A stretch of 5,949 nt of DNA, from NCBI GenBank assembly GCA_016302655.1, contig JAEDNF010000109.1, forward strand, positions 1 through 5,949, written 5' to 3'. This DNA comes from Oscillospiraceae bacterium. Its GTDB lineage: Bacteria; Bacillota; Clostridia; Oscillospirales; Ruminococcaceae. The stretch's first letter is position 1. Every line of letters begins with the position of its first letter. Shown here in pieces: positions 1-5,284 of the stretch. The translations under genes were made by a program, and so were the position numbers. The notes under the pieces are model-generated. The model was given only the letters and a program-made list of their open reading frames with translations, was not told where the DNA came from and did not search any database.

Positions 1-27
1 TTCTGTATTTTTCTGATTTGTGCTATA

Positions 28-792
28 TTAAGCTTTTCCCCCGCTAATGAACTTATCAACGCATTCTATCCAGTCCTTGCTGTGATATATGGCAAGCTCT
101 GCGTGTTTATATCCTTCAAAACAGCGTATCTGCGTCTGCGGATAGATTTCTTTCATTCGTTTTGCGGATTTCGCCGATACAGATTCATTTCCTTTAGTTC
201 CGTGCATAAACAGTATCGAAGTATCCTTGCCGTGTTCGCAAGCGCTGATGTTTACACTGAATACGCTTCTTACAATATTTGAAATCGAGCTGTCCGACAT
301 AGTATCGGCAAATTTAAGAAAGCTCTCAAGATATTTTTCGGGCAGGAAATCCTTCTTGAAGCTTTCAAGAGTTTTCTTATCCCTCGCCTTTGATTTATGT
401 ATTATAGAGATATACGATTTTTCCATGATCCACACAGGGAGCTTTCCCACAGGCGACAGCGGTGCGCCGTCAAGCACCAGATAGTTTATGTTCAGCTTTC
501 CGCTTTCAAAAATCTTATATGCTATTGCGCCGCCCATAGACAATCCGCAGATAGTATCCACATCATTGCCGAAGTTTGTGAGCATATATTCGATTATCCG
601 CTCAGCCTCGTCTTCTACGGAGCTATACTCGCTCGCTTCTTCTTCGATATGACCGTCAAGCGCCGGAACAATAACATAATAGTTCTCGGAGAAATAGTCT
701 ATACTCTCCTGCCATATCTGCCACGGTGTAAGTACACCGTGAATAAGTATCATCTTTTTGTTTTCTTTATTTCCGAATGTGTGAAATCTCAT
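28..792 (-). CDS. alpha/beta hydrolase (serine hydrolase/esterase-like)
   Basis: This 254-residue protein of the alpha/beta hydrolase fold is probably a cytoplasmic esterase, lipase or related hydrolase; the substrate is unknown. An oxyanion-type HG sits at residues 18-19 after a short beta strand (MILIHG). The nucleophile elbow GLSMGG at 83-88 places the catalytic serine at S85. A histidine in GYKHAEL (H230) near the C-terminus fits the catalytic base. The usual aspartate after strand 7 is not obvious: where GxxD is expected the protein reads MHGTKGNE (196-203), so E203, or D108 after strand 6, may be the acid. There is no signal peptide or membrane segment. The ATG is well supported by AAAGGAG six bases upstream, overlapping the end of the acetyltransferase remnant. 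It is the last gene of the left operon that I can see. No terminator is visible in the 27 bases after its TAA. Fold assignment is secure, function is not. Confidence 0.9.
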   Translation of the reverse strand: MRFHTFGNKENKKMILIHGVLTPWQIWQESIDYFSENYYVIVPALDGHIEEEASEYSSVEDEAERIIEYMLTNFGNDVDTICGLSMGGAIAYKIFESGKLNINYLVLDGAPLSPVGKLPVWIMEKSYISIIHKSKARDKKTLESFKKDFLPEKYLESFLKFADTMSDSSISNIVRSVFSVNISACEHGKDTSILFMHGTKGNESVSAKSAKRMKEIYPQTQIRCFEGYKHAELAIYHSKDWIECVDKFISGGKA

Positions 793-793
793 C

Positions 794-956
794 TTATTCT
801 CCTTTAAAGTCTATTCCGAATCTGACATCGGGTTGATTCGGATTATGCTTGCCTATCATCTTTTCCATCCATATCATGTCGTACCACTTGCCGAACTTAT
901 ATCCGCCCTTTCTGCACCGATAGCTCTTCAAGCTCTGTATTTGTCGGTGTTTCCAT
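794..956 (-). pseudogene. C-terminal remnant of a phosphinothricin-type GNAT acetyltransferase, frameshifted
   Basis: The minus strand between the cupin and the hydrolase encodes, in one frame ending at the TAA at 794-796, the residues GGYKFGKWYDMIWMEKMIG and then about 18 more. The block YKFG(R/K)WYDM(I/V)WMEK is the typical C-terminal end of acetyltransferases annotated as phosphinothricin N-acetyltransferases (GNAT superfamily). The rest of the protein, including the acetyl-CoA binding motif, is absent. Upstream there is an ATG at 956 with a good GAAAGGA ribosome site six bases away. Its frame runs only 19 codons (ending SVQKGRI) to a TAA at 897-899. Dropping one G from the GGG run at about 907-909 would join it to the acetyltransferase frame and give a 53-residue product. 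The conserved frame is also open back to the cupin stop but has no start codon until the ATG inside the motif. I read this as a decayed gene. A small frameshifted protein is less likely. Confidence 0.72.
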
Positions 957-976
957 ATAATATCCTTTCTTCGGAA

Positions 977-1288
977 TTATCGCACGGATATTCCTATCAT
1001 AACCGTTTCTTCTTCCCTGTTGCTCCATACGGAATGAGGGATAGTTCCTTTTACCAAAAAGGATTCATCCTGATGGATTATTACCGTTTCTTCGCCAAGC
1101 AACACCTTAGCTTCGCCCTTTACCACTATAAAGAGGTGGTTATGCTCGTGAGTATGCTGCTCTGTAGGTCCTCCGCCTTTTAAATTGATATACGCTATTG
1201 AACCGTCAATTATCTCTCCCACATTTGTGAACAGCTTCTTTGCTTCAAAGTTTATATGGTCGGGTGGAGTCATAAATCCTTCTCTCAT
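977..1288 (-). CDS. small single-domain cupin protein
   Basis: This 103-residue protein is a single cupin beta barrel (cupin_2 type), probably binding one metal ion in the cytoplasm; the reaction is unknown. Numbered from the ATG, cupin motif 1 is visible as G39 ... H45-T-H47 ... H51 ... G58, and motif 2 supplies H85 in KGTIPHSVWSN. In the canonical motif the fourth position is a glutamate; here a histidine (H51) sits exactly in its place, with the spacing to the glycine kept, giving a potential four-histidine site. The start is chosen at the ATG at 1286-1288, which has AAAGGAAAAGG just upstream. An in-frame TTG at 1306 would add six residues but would use up that purine-rich site. It lies 32 bases after the GNAT gene. 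A T8 run in that gap has no stem before it, so it is not read as a terminator. Members of this family include small dioxygenases, isomerases and sugar- or ligand-binding proteins. Confidence 0.87.
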   Translation of the reverse strand: MREGFMTPPDHINFEAKKLFTNVGEIIDGSIAYINLKGGGPTEQHTHEHNHLFIVVKGEAKVLLGEETVIIHQDESFLVKGTIPHSVWSNREEETVMIGISVR

Positions 1289-1320
1289 TTTTCCTTTTCC
1301 TTTCAAAAAAAATATACCAA

Positions 1321-1782
1321 TCAGTCGAATTTCTTTATATACACCCTTGACATATTCCCGTGTGTATCAGGCATCATCCGATAAAACTCACAGCCGTATT
1401 TTTCATAAAGCCCGATGTGATCGGTAGATATATAAGCACGGCTTACACCCTCGGCTTTTGCTATCCTTGCTGTTTCCTCAAACAATTTGCCGATATAACG
1501 ATGTCCCCGCCATTCAGGAAATGTATATACAAATCCTATCCACGGGGTTAATTCGGTTGACGGAATATCATCTCTTTTTGCGTAAGTACAGAATGAAACA
1601 AGCTCGTCTTCATCAATAAGCATCAGCACCTTAGTGTTGTCGCCTAAAACTTCAAACAGCTTGCCGCCGCTTATTAATTCGTGCAGAAATTTGCCTGCTC
1701 CCCAATCACAGCCGCCTATCTTTTGAAGCCAGTATTCTTTTCTGTCGCTGTCAAAGTAATTGATTACCTGCATTTTCCCCAT
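1321..1782 (-). CDS. GNAT-family N-acetyltransferase
   Basis: This 153-residue cytoplasmic protein of the GNAT superfamily is predicted to move an acetyl group from acetyl-CoA to an amine on an unknown small molecule or protein. The pyrophosphate-binding motif A is seen as FPEWRGHRYIGKLFEETARIAKAEG (residues 88-112), where WRGHRYIG matches the R/Q-x-x-G-x-G/A loop. Motif B follows as AYISTDHIGLYEKYGCEFY (116-134), the usual strand, helix and LYEKYGCE turn. The length is typical for a complete single-domain GNAT. The first ATG at 1782 has a poor ribosome site. An ATG three codons later (1773) has GGATGGGG just upstream, so the true protein may start there with MQVINYFD. It is the first gene after the promoter at 1824-1852 and probably leads an operon with the cupin and the hydrolase. 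Confidence 0.88.
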   Translation of the reverse strand: MGKMQVINYFDSDRKEYWLQKIGGCDWGAGKFLHELISGGKLFEVLGDNTKVLMLIDEDELVSFCTYAKRDDIPSTELTPWIGFVYTFPEWRGHRYIGKLFEETARIAKAEGVSRAYISTDHIGLYEKYGCEFYRMMPDTHGNMSRVYIKKFD

Positions 1783-1823
1783 CCATAACGATTGCTTTTC
1801 TTAAGTTCTGTTCCGATAAGATA

Positions 1824-1852
1824 ATAATATCACATTAACGGATAATAATCAA
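1824..1852 (-). promoter_or_regulatory. sigma-A promoter for the GNAT-cupin-hydrolase operon
   Basis: On the minus strand TTGATT (1847-1852) is followed after exactly 17 bases by TATTAT (1824-1829), with TG one base before the -10 (extended -10, TGATATTAT). Transcription would start near 1817, leaving a leader of roughly 35 bases before the GNAT ATG. It sits directly behind the terminator of the preceding gene. Confidence 0.7.
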
Positions 1853-1861
1853 CGCAAAATG

Positions 1862-1893
1862 AAAACCCGACCGAAAATATTGCGCTCGGTCGG
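1862..1893 (-). terminator. rho-independent terminator of the DJ-1/PfpI gene
   Basis: On the minus strand CCGACCGA (1886-1893) pairs perfectly with TCGGTCGG (1867-1874) across an 11-base loop, followed by GTTTTC and then ATTTT. The hairpin begins about 43 bases after the stop codon at 1937. The plus strand after the stem lacks a proper T run, so it works for the minus strand only. Confidence 0.82.
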
Positions 1894-1936
1894 TAATACT
1901 TATTTCTTCCCTGAAAAACGGAATTCGTCACTTTAC

Positions 1937-2515
1937 TTAAAACCCCATAGCTGTTTTGACAATTTTTGTTTTCTCTGTTCCTATAAGATTTTCTAACAGG
2001 ACAAATGCAACTTCAGGTGCGGTCTGAGGGCAATATGATGTGATTATATTATCCGTTTTAACTACAGGCAAATTAACAATTTCAACTCCATATTCAGCAA
2101 GTTGTTTTTGCCGTTGCCCATTGTTCAGATGATAAGTTGTGGCTTTTTTGCCTGTTAATATGCCGCTGTGACCAAGTGCAAGGGCTCCGACACACACTGT
2201 TGCAATCATTTTATTCATATCATTGAATTTTCTGATGATATCGGCTAATTCTTTTGAAAAGGCTTCTTCATAAAATCCAAACTCTTCAAAACCACCCGGA
2301 ATTGCCAATGCATCATAGTCATCCACGCTTATATCTTTTAACAGTACATCAACAGTTACCGGTACATTAAATGCACTTGTAACAGTTTTTTGAAAACCGC
2401 AAGTTACAACGCTAACATCATAACGGTAATCATTTCTTGCCCAACCCAAAACATCAATGAATACACTCGCCTCCATTGTTTCAAAACCTTTTGCAAGAAA
2501 TAAAAGAATTTTCAT
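1937..2515 (-). CDS. DJ-1/PfpI-family protein (class I glutamine amidotransferase-like)
   Basis: This is a complete 192-residue member of the DJ-1/PfpI family, close in layout to human DJ-1 and bacterial YajL. The N-terminus ILLFLAKGFETMEAS matches the DJ-1 stretch LAKGAEEMET, so E15 corresponds to the conserved glutamate (E18 in DJ-1) that contacts the reactive cysteine. PGGFEEFG (73-80) is the glycine-rich turn. The nucleophile elbow is ATVCVGALALGHSG with C108 as the likely redox-active cysteine, and the TYH at 127-129 fits the DJ-1 histidine region. Family roles include oxidative-stress sensing, glyoxalase/deglycase-like chemistry and chaperone activity; which applies here cannot be told. 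The ATG has a strong TGGAGGTGG ribosome site. The gene is visibly more AT-rich than its neighbours (hand counts of about 28-30% GC in two lines), has a repeat-rich leader on one side and its own terminator on the other, and so looks like an independent and perhaps recently acquired unit. Confidence 0.92.
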   Translation of the reverse strand: MKILLFLAKGFETMEASVFIDVLGWARNDYRYDVSVVTCGFQKTVTSAFNVPVTVDVLLKDISVDDYDALAIPGGFEEFGFYEEAFSKELADIIRKFNDMNKMIATVCVGALALGHSGILTGKKATTYHLNNGQRQKQLAEYGVEIVNLPVVKTDNIITSYCPQTAPEVAFVLLENLIGTEKTKIVKTAMGF

Positions 2516-2529
2516 AACTTACCACCTCC

Positions 2530-2626
2530 AAAAATTCCGCCTTGCCGAGTGCCTCGGCTCGCAGTTCCGCCTATCTAAATGTTTGATTTATTTTACAGAT
2601 TCGTTAACGGCGGGGATAAAACGAAG
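2530..2626. repeat. intergenic block of inverted and direct repeats (candidate dispersed repeat or leader structure)
   Basis: The 121-base gap between the kinase-like and DJ-1 genes holds three ordered elements. A perfect 6-bp hairpin GCCGAG-TGC-CTCGGC lies at 2544-2558. Direct copies of TTCCGCC at 2535-2541 and 2565-2571, 30 bases apart, flank it. A second inverted repeat, TTCGTT (2600-2605) with AACGAA (2620-2625), lies further up. On the minus strand the GC hairpin is followed by AAGGCGGAATTTTT and then directly by the DJ-1 ribosome site, so it lies in that gene's leader if transcribed. I find no convincing promoter for DJ-1 here; TAAAAT at about 2591-2596 is a possible -10 but has no -35 at the right distance. 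Whether this is a genomic repeat unit, a leaky terminator or a leader hairpin is undecided. Confidence 0.5.
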
Positions 2627-2636
2627 TTATACATAT

Positions 2637-3227
2637 TCAACCGTTCTCCAGTATTTCAAGGCAACGCTTCATTGACTCTTCAAACTCTTCATCGTTGTTG
2701 TTTTTGAAAATGATGAAGTCGCCCTTGTCGGCAGGATCGTCAAGCTCTTCCGGCACGGAAAAGTTACAGCCTGCTATATATTCATCCCAGTGGGCAAGCT
2801 TCCAGGTATCCCTGTCGGAATTACGCATTATCATACGCTCGTGCACGATTTCGGGCGATGTCTCCACCCATACCGATACAAGCTTTGCGCCCTTTTGGCT
2901 TAGCTTTTCCCTGAGATTTTTAATATACTCGGCGTCTCTTATCTCACGGGAAAAGGGCGCATTTATAAGAACGATATCGTCATAGTCAAGCGCCTCAAAG
3001 GCAAGCGCCAGAATACAGTCATATTCATAATCGCGGATGTTCTCCTCAAAAAAGTCGCTGCTCCTGTCATAAGGCTCTCCTGCTACCGCAAATATCTGCT
3101 TTGACAGCGGAATAAGCGTGTCTTTGTCAAGATATACCACATGGCAAAGCCGCTTTGCGAGCTGTTTTGATACATAGGTTTTTCCGCACGCAGGCGGTGA
3201 TACTACGATAATAAGTTTTTTCTCCAA
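2637..3227 (-). CDS. P-loop kinase-like ATPase (AAA_33/zeta-toxin-like fold), TTG start
   Basis: This P-loop NTPase of about 196 residues resembles small kinases and AAA_33-type ATP-binding proteins that phosphorylate small molecules, nucleotides or other compounds; the substrate is unknown. Numbered from the TTG, the Walker A loop is SPPACGKT (10-17). It deviates from the usual GxxGxGKT in having serine and alanine where glycines are common, but keeps the GKT. YLDKDT (32-37) gives aspartates in the place used for substrate binding in this fold, and INAPFSREIRD resembles the Walker B region. VWVETSPEIVHERMIMRNSDRD supplies lid arginines R131, R135 and R139. The TTG at 3225-3227 is preferred because AAAGGGGTGA ends five bases upstream and because the promoter at 3249-3277 predicts an RNA start near 3242. 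The in-frame GTG at 3236 would lie inside the ribosome site. It appears to form its own transcription unit, possibly reading into the DJ-1 gene. Confidence 0.85.
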   Translation of the reverse strand: MEKKLIIVVSPPACGKTYVSKQLAKRLCHVVYLDKDTLIPLSKQIFAVAGEPYDRSSDFFEENIRDYEYDCILALAFEALDYDDIVLINAPFSREIRDAEYIKNLREKLSQKGAKLVSVWVETSPEIVHERMIMRNSDRDTWKLAHWDEYIAGCNFSVPEELDDPADKGDFIIFKNNNDEEFEESMKRCLEILENG

Positions 3228-3242
3228 GAAAATCACCCCTTT
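3228..3242 (-). promoter_or_regulatory. ribosome binding site that decides the TTG start
   Basis: The minus strand reads CAAAGGGGTGATTTTC before the TTG. AAAGGGGTGA matches the anti-Shine-Dalgarno complement AAAGGAGGTGA except for a missing base, at normal spacing to the TTG at 3227. The GTG at 3236 is contained in this element, so it is an unlikely start. Confidence 0.65.
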
Positions 3243-3248
3243 GGTACA

Positions 3249-3277
3249 ATTTTATCACATATCGGAGCAATTTGCAA
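3249..3277 (-). promoter_or_regulatory. sigma-A promoter of the kinase-like gene
   Basis: On the minus strand TTGCAA (3272-3277) is followed after 17 bases by TAAAAT (3249-3254), and TG lies one base before the -10 (TGATAAAAT, extended -10). The predicted RNA starts near 3242, giving a very short leader of about 15 bases that is almost entirely ribosome binding site. Confidence 0.78.
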
Positions 3278-3331
3278 ATGTAATAAAACCTTGCTTTGCC
3301 CGACATTATGCGTAATATCTTCCGCACAAAT

Positions 3332-3369
3332 AAAAAGCCGCCGCAAATGTGAAAAGCACCTGCGGCAGC
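3332..3369 (-). terminator. rho-independent terminator of the membrane/GGDEF operon
   Basis: On the minus strand GCTGCCGCA (3361-3369) pairs with TGCGGCGGC (3337-3345) over nine base pairs, including one G-T wobble. The loop contains a further GTG/CAC pairing, and TTTTTATTTG follows immediately. It begins about 10 bases after the stop of the GGDEF gene and is the strongest terminator in the window. Confidence 0.9.
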
Positions 3370-3379
3370 CAATTGATTA

Positions 3380-4558
3380 TTATTTTTCTCCTTCGGGGCG
3401 GAAGGTATGCTCTTTAAACGCTATACAGTTTCCGCCGATGCGTTTTGCGGCGTTCTGCGAGCGCAGAGCCTTATCGTATACGCTGTCGAAGTTATCGCCC
3501 TGCGTTCCTCTTGCGGCGCTTACCGTAACGGTTATACAGCGATATCGCTCTGCCTCGGGGAACGGTATCTTCATATCCTTAATAGCGCTTCTTATTTCCT
3601 CGCTCAGCACTATCGCCTCTTTATCCGATTTTGCAGGCAGACAGACAAGCACTGTATCACTCTCATAACGGCATATAATATCCGTGTGAGGCTTTGAGAT
3701 TATCTTGACGCAGTTTGAAACTCTGTCAAGCACCTCGTCGGAACGCTCGTTTCCGTAAAGGCGGTTGTACTGTGCAAAGCCGTCAATGTCAACAAGAAGC
3801 AATGCTATATCTTTTCCTTCGTTTAAAAGCCCTGTTGCTTTTTCAATGCCGTACGCTCTGTTGTAAAGGTCTGTACGGCTGTCCATAACAGCAGACAGCT
3901 TCATTCTCTGCTTGTCCTCTTTTATCCGCTTTGAATTAAGCATCCTTGCGGAATACAGGCTGTAAGCCGAGCAGGAAGAAATAAAGCCCAGAGCGGCTAT
4001 CCCCCACGCCGTAACGGAATAATATACGGAAATGTTGTTTATTACGCAGATAACGGTATACCACAGGGGTATCACTCCCATAAAGAAAGCCGAAGCTGCA
4101 GGCGAAAACAGCGGTACAGCCGCAAATACGGCTATCGTTATCGCTGTCTGTGCAAAGCCCGATGCACCTTGGGCACAGCCTGTGACCTTAATGCAGTATG
4201 ACAGCAAAAACAGCGCCCAGAAGACATAAGGATAATAGGCAGGATATTTTCCGCTGAAATAAAAGCCGAAGCCGATTGCACACACAGCCGTAAACAGCAA
4301 AAGCACTTCTCCTGCTATCTCTGCTCCGCCGCCGCTTGTAACAGCGCCTTCAAAGAATATACTCAAAAATGTGCATAAAATTATTACTACCGACGCTATC
4401 GGGATAATACGGCAGTTATAGCGTGATATGCAGGAAGAAAGCTGGCTCTTGCCGCTTTTGCCGTCAATGCTCTGTCGGCAGGATTTTTCCACCGCACCTA
4501 ACGGCATACGGTTTTTTATTTCATTTACTCCGTGAAAAAACAACTCTGTGACTTTCAT
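3380..4558 (-). CDS. membrane protein with a degenerate GGDEF domain
   Basis: This 392-residue protein has about 50 cytoplasmic, basic N-terminal residues, then about six hydrophobic segments (roughly 51-70, 80-101, 108-126, 134-151, 155-175, 182-205), a basic linker and a C-terminal GGDEF domain. The domain is recognised by DSRTDLYNRAYGIE (226-239, the usual D-LTGLYNRRxF-E), by LLLVDIDGFAQYN (253-265), and by the end KALRSQNAAKRIGGNCIAF, matching the AK-x-x-GRN-x-V tail. The signature itself is lost: RYGGDEF has become RYESDTV (297-303), so the glycines and the metal-binding glutamate are missing. No RxxD inhibitory site lies in front. The family makes cyclic-di-GMP from two GTP; this copy is probably inactive and may bind GTP or partner proteins instead. 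The ATG follows the upstream stop by six bases, with AAAGGAA overlapping that gene's end. It is the last gene before the terminator. Confidence 0.9.
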   Translation of the reverse strand: MKVTELFFHGVNEIKNRMPLGAVEKSCRQSIDGKSGKSQLSSCISRYNCRIIPIASVVIILCTFLSIFFEGAVTSGGGAEIAGEVLLLFTAVCAIGFGFYFSGKYPAYYPYVFWALFLLSYCIKVTGCAQGASGFAQTAITIAVFAAVPLFSPAASAFFMGVIPLWYTVICVINNISVYYSVTAWGIAALGFISSCSAYSLYSARMLNSKRIKEDKQRMKLSAVMDSRTDLYNRAYGIEKATGLLNEGKDIALLLVDIDGFAQYNRLYGNERSDEVLDRVSNCVKIISKPHTDIICRYESDTVLVCLPAKSDKEAIVLSEEIRSAIKDMKIPFPEAERYRCITVTVSAARGTQGDNFDSVYDKALRSQNAAKRIGGNCIAFKEHTFRPEGEK

Positions 4559-4564
4559 CTATTG

Positions 4565-5272
4565 TTATTCCTTTCGGTTATCATCCGAATTTGTAAAGTT
4601 TCTTCCGCAATTTTCGCAGAAGGATGAATTTCCGTCTGTTTTTGTATGGCAGTACGGACACTCGTCATAATGAACAAGCTGAACGCTTCCGTCATCAATA
4701 ACAAAATCATCAATTTCGGGATGGTCGGTAAACAGGTTCTTTCGCTTACTGAAATAAATGTAGTTTATAATAGACCAAACGCCGGAAAATGCCGTAATAG
4801 CAATTGCAGTACTGATAATGAGGCTCAAGGTATAAACCTCCGGAGTGAGCATCATTTTGATATATCCTCCCATAAACTGACGCAAGCCGTTTATTATCGG
4901 GTATGATATCAGAAAAGCAATTATCAGCTTATACGCATATTTTGCGAGCGTGCCCATTTTTAAAAATACAAGCAAACAGAGTATAAGCATATAAGCCATT
5001 ATAAATAAGTCCGCTATGCAGATAAGTGTAAACATACCCACATTGAAATTCGGGTAAGCCGTGTATATTGCTTCGATGATTTCGTGATCGTTCATAGAAA
5101 CAGCGATCTGAATATACTGTATCACAACCGATATACAGTTAACAACATTAAGCACCATCGCCACATAGCGGAAGTACTTGAACCATTTAAGCGGCAGAGG
5201 ATAGTATTCCATTCTGTGCTTTACATGATAACGCCTTAACTCACGCTCTTTTTTCCTGTTTTCCTTGTCCAT
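4565..5272 (-). CDS. four-helix membrane protein with C-terminal zinc ribbon (paralogue 1)
   Basis: I do not recognise a named family for this 235-residue protein. It begins with a highly charged stretch (KENRKKERELRRYHVKHR), then a YYPLPLKWF motif (23-31), four hydrophobic segments (about 32-57, 78-104, 112-134, 148-173) and a basic SKRKNLFTD motif (175-183). An acidic linker and a zinc ribbon follow, with C205-PY-C208, ten residues, then C219-EN-C222. Such ribbons usually bind one structural zinc and serve as docking or sensing domains. It is a tandem paralogue of the next gene upstream: KHR-x3-YPLP, the helix layout and the KRK(N/D)LF(T/A)D end align at nearly the same length, but only this copy has the ribbon tail. 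The ATG is preceded by AAAGGATG, overlapping the TGA of the paralogue, which suggests translational coupling. It lies between the paralogue and the degenerate GGDEF protein and probably works with them. Confidence 0.85.
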   Translation of the reverse strand: MDKENRKKERELRRYHVKHRMEYYPLPLKWFKYFRYVAMVLNVVNCISVVIQYIQIAVSMNDHEIIEAIYTAYPNFNVGMFTLICIADLFIMAYMLILCLLVFLKMGTLAKYAYKLIIAFLISYPIINGLRQFMGGYIKMMLTPEVYTLSLIISTAIAITAFSGVWSIINYIYFSKRKNLFTDHPEIDDFVIDDGSVQLVHYDECPYCHTKTDGNSSFCENCGRNFTNSDDNRKE

Positions 5273-5284
5273 TTTTACATCCTT

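Noticed and set aside
833..1183. A 116-codon plus-strand frame over the cupin and the acetyltransferase remnant
   Set aside because: It is antisense to a clear cupin and to the conserved acetyltransferase block, and has no motif or convincing ribosome site.
1295..1320. T8 run between the GNAT and cupin genes as a terminator
   Set aside because: No stem-loop precedes the T run on the minus strand, and the cupin ribosome site follows at once.
2544..2558. GC-rich hairpin as a definite rho-independent terminator of the kinase-like gene
   Set aside because: The stem is only 6 bp and is separated from the T run by AAGGCGGAA, so it does not fit a standard terminator; kept only as part of the repeat block.
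2457..2675. A 72-codon plus-strand frame spanning the repeat-rich gap
   Set aside because: It overlaps the ends of two good minus-strand genes and runs through the inverted repeats; no protein features are visible.
3127..3372. An 81-codon minus-strand open frame overlapping the start of the kinase-like gene
   Set aside because: It begins inside the terminator stem (the alanine/glycine-rich start is the GC hairpin read as protein), has no ribosome site and crosses the kinase promoter and coding start in another frame.
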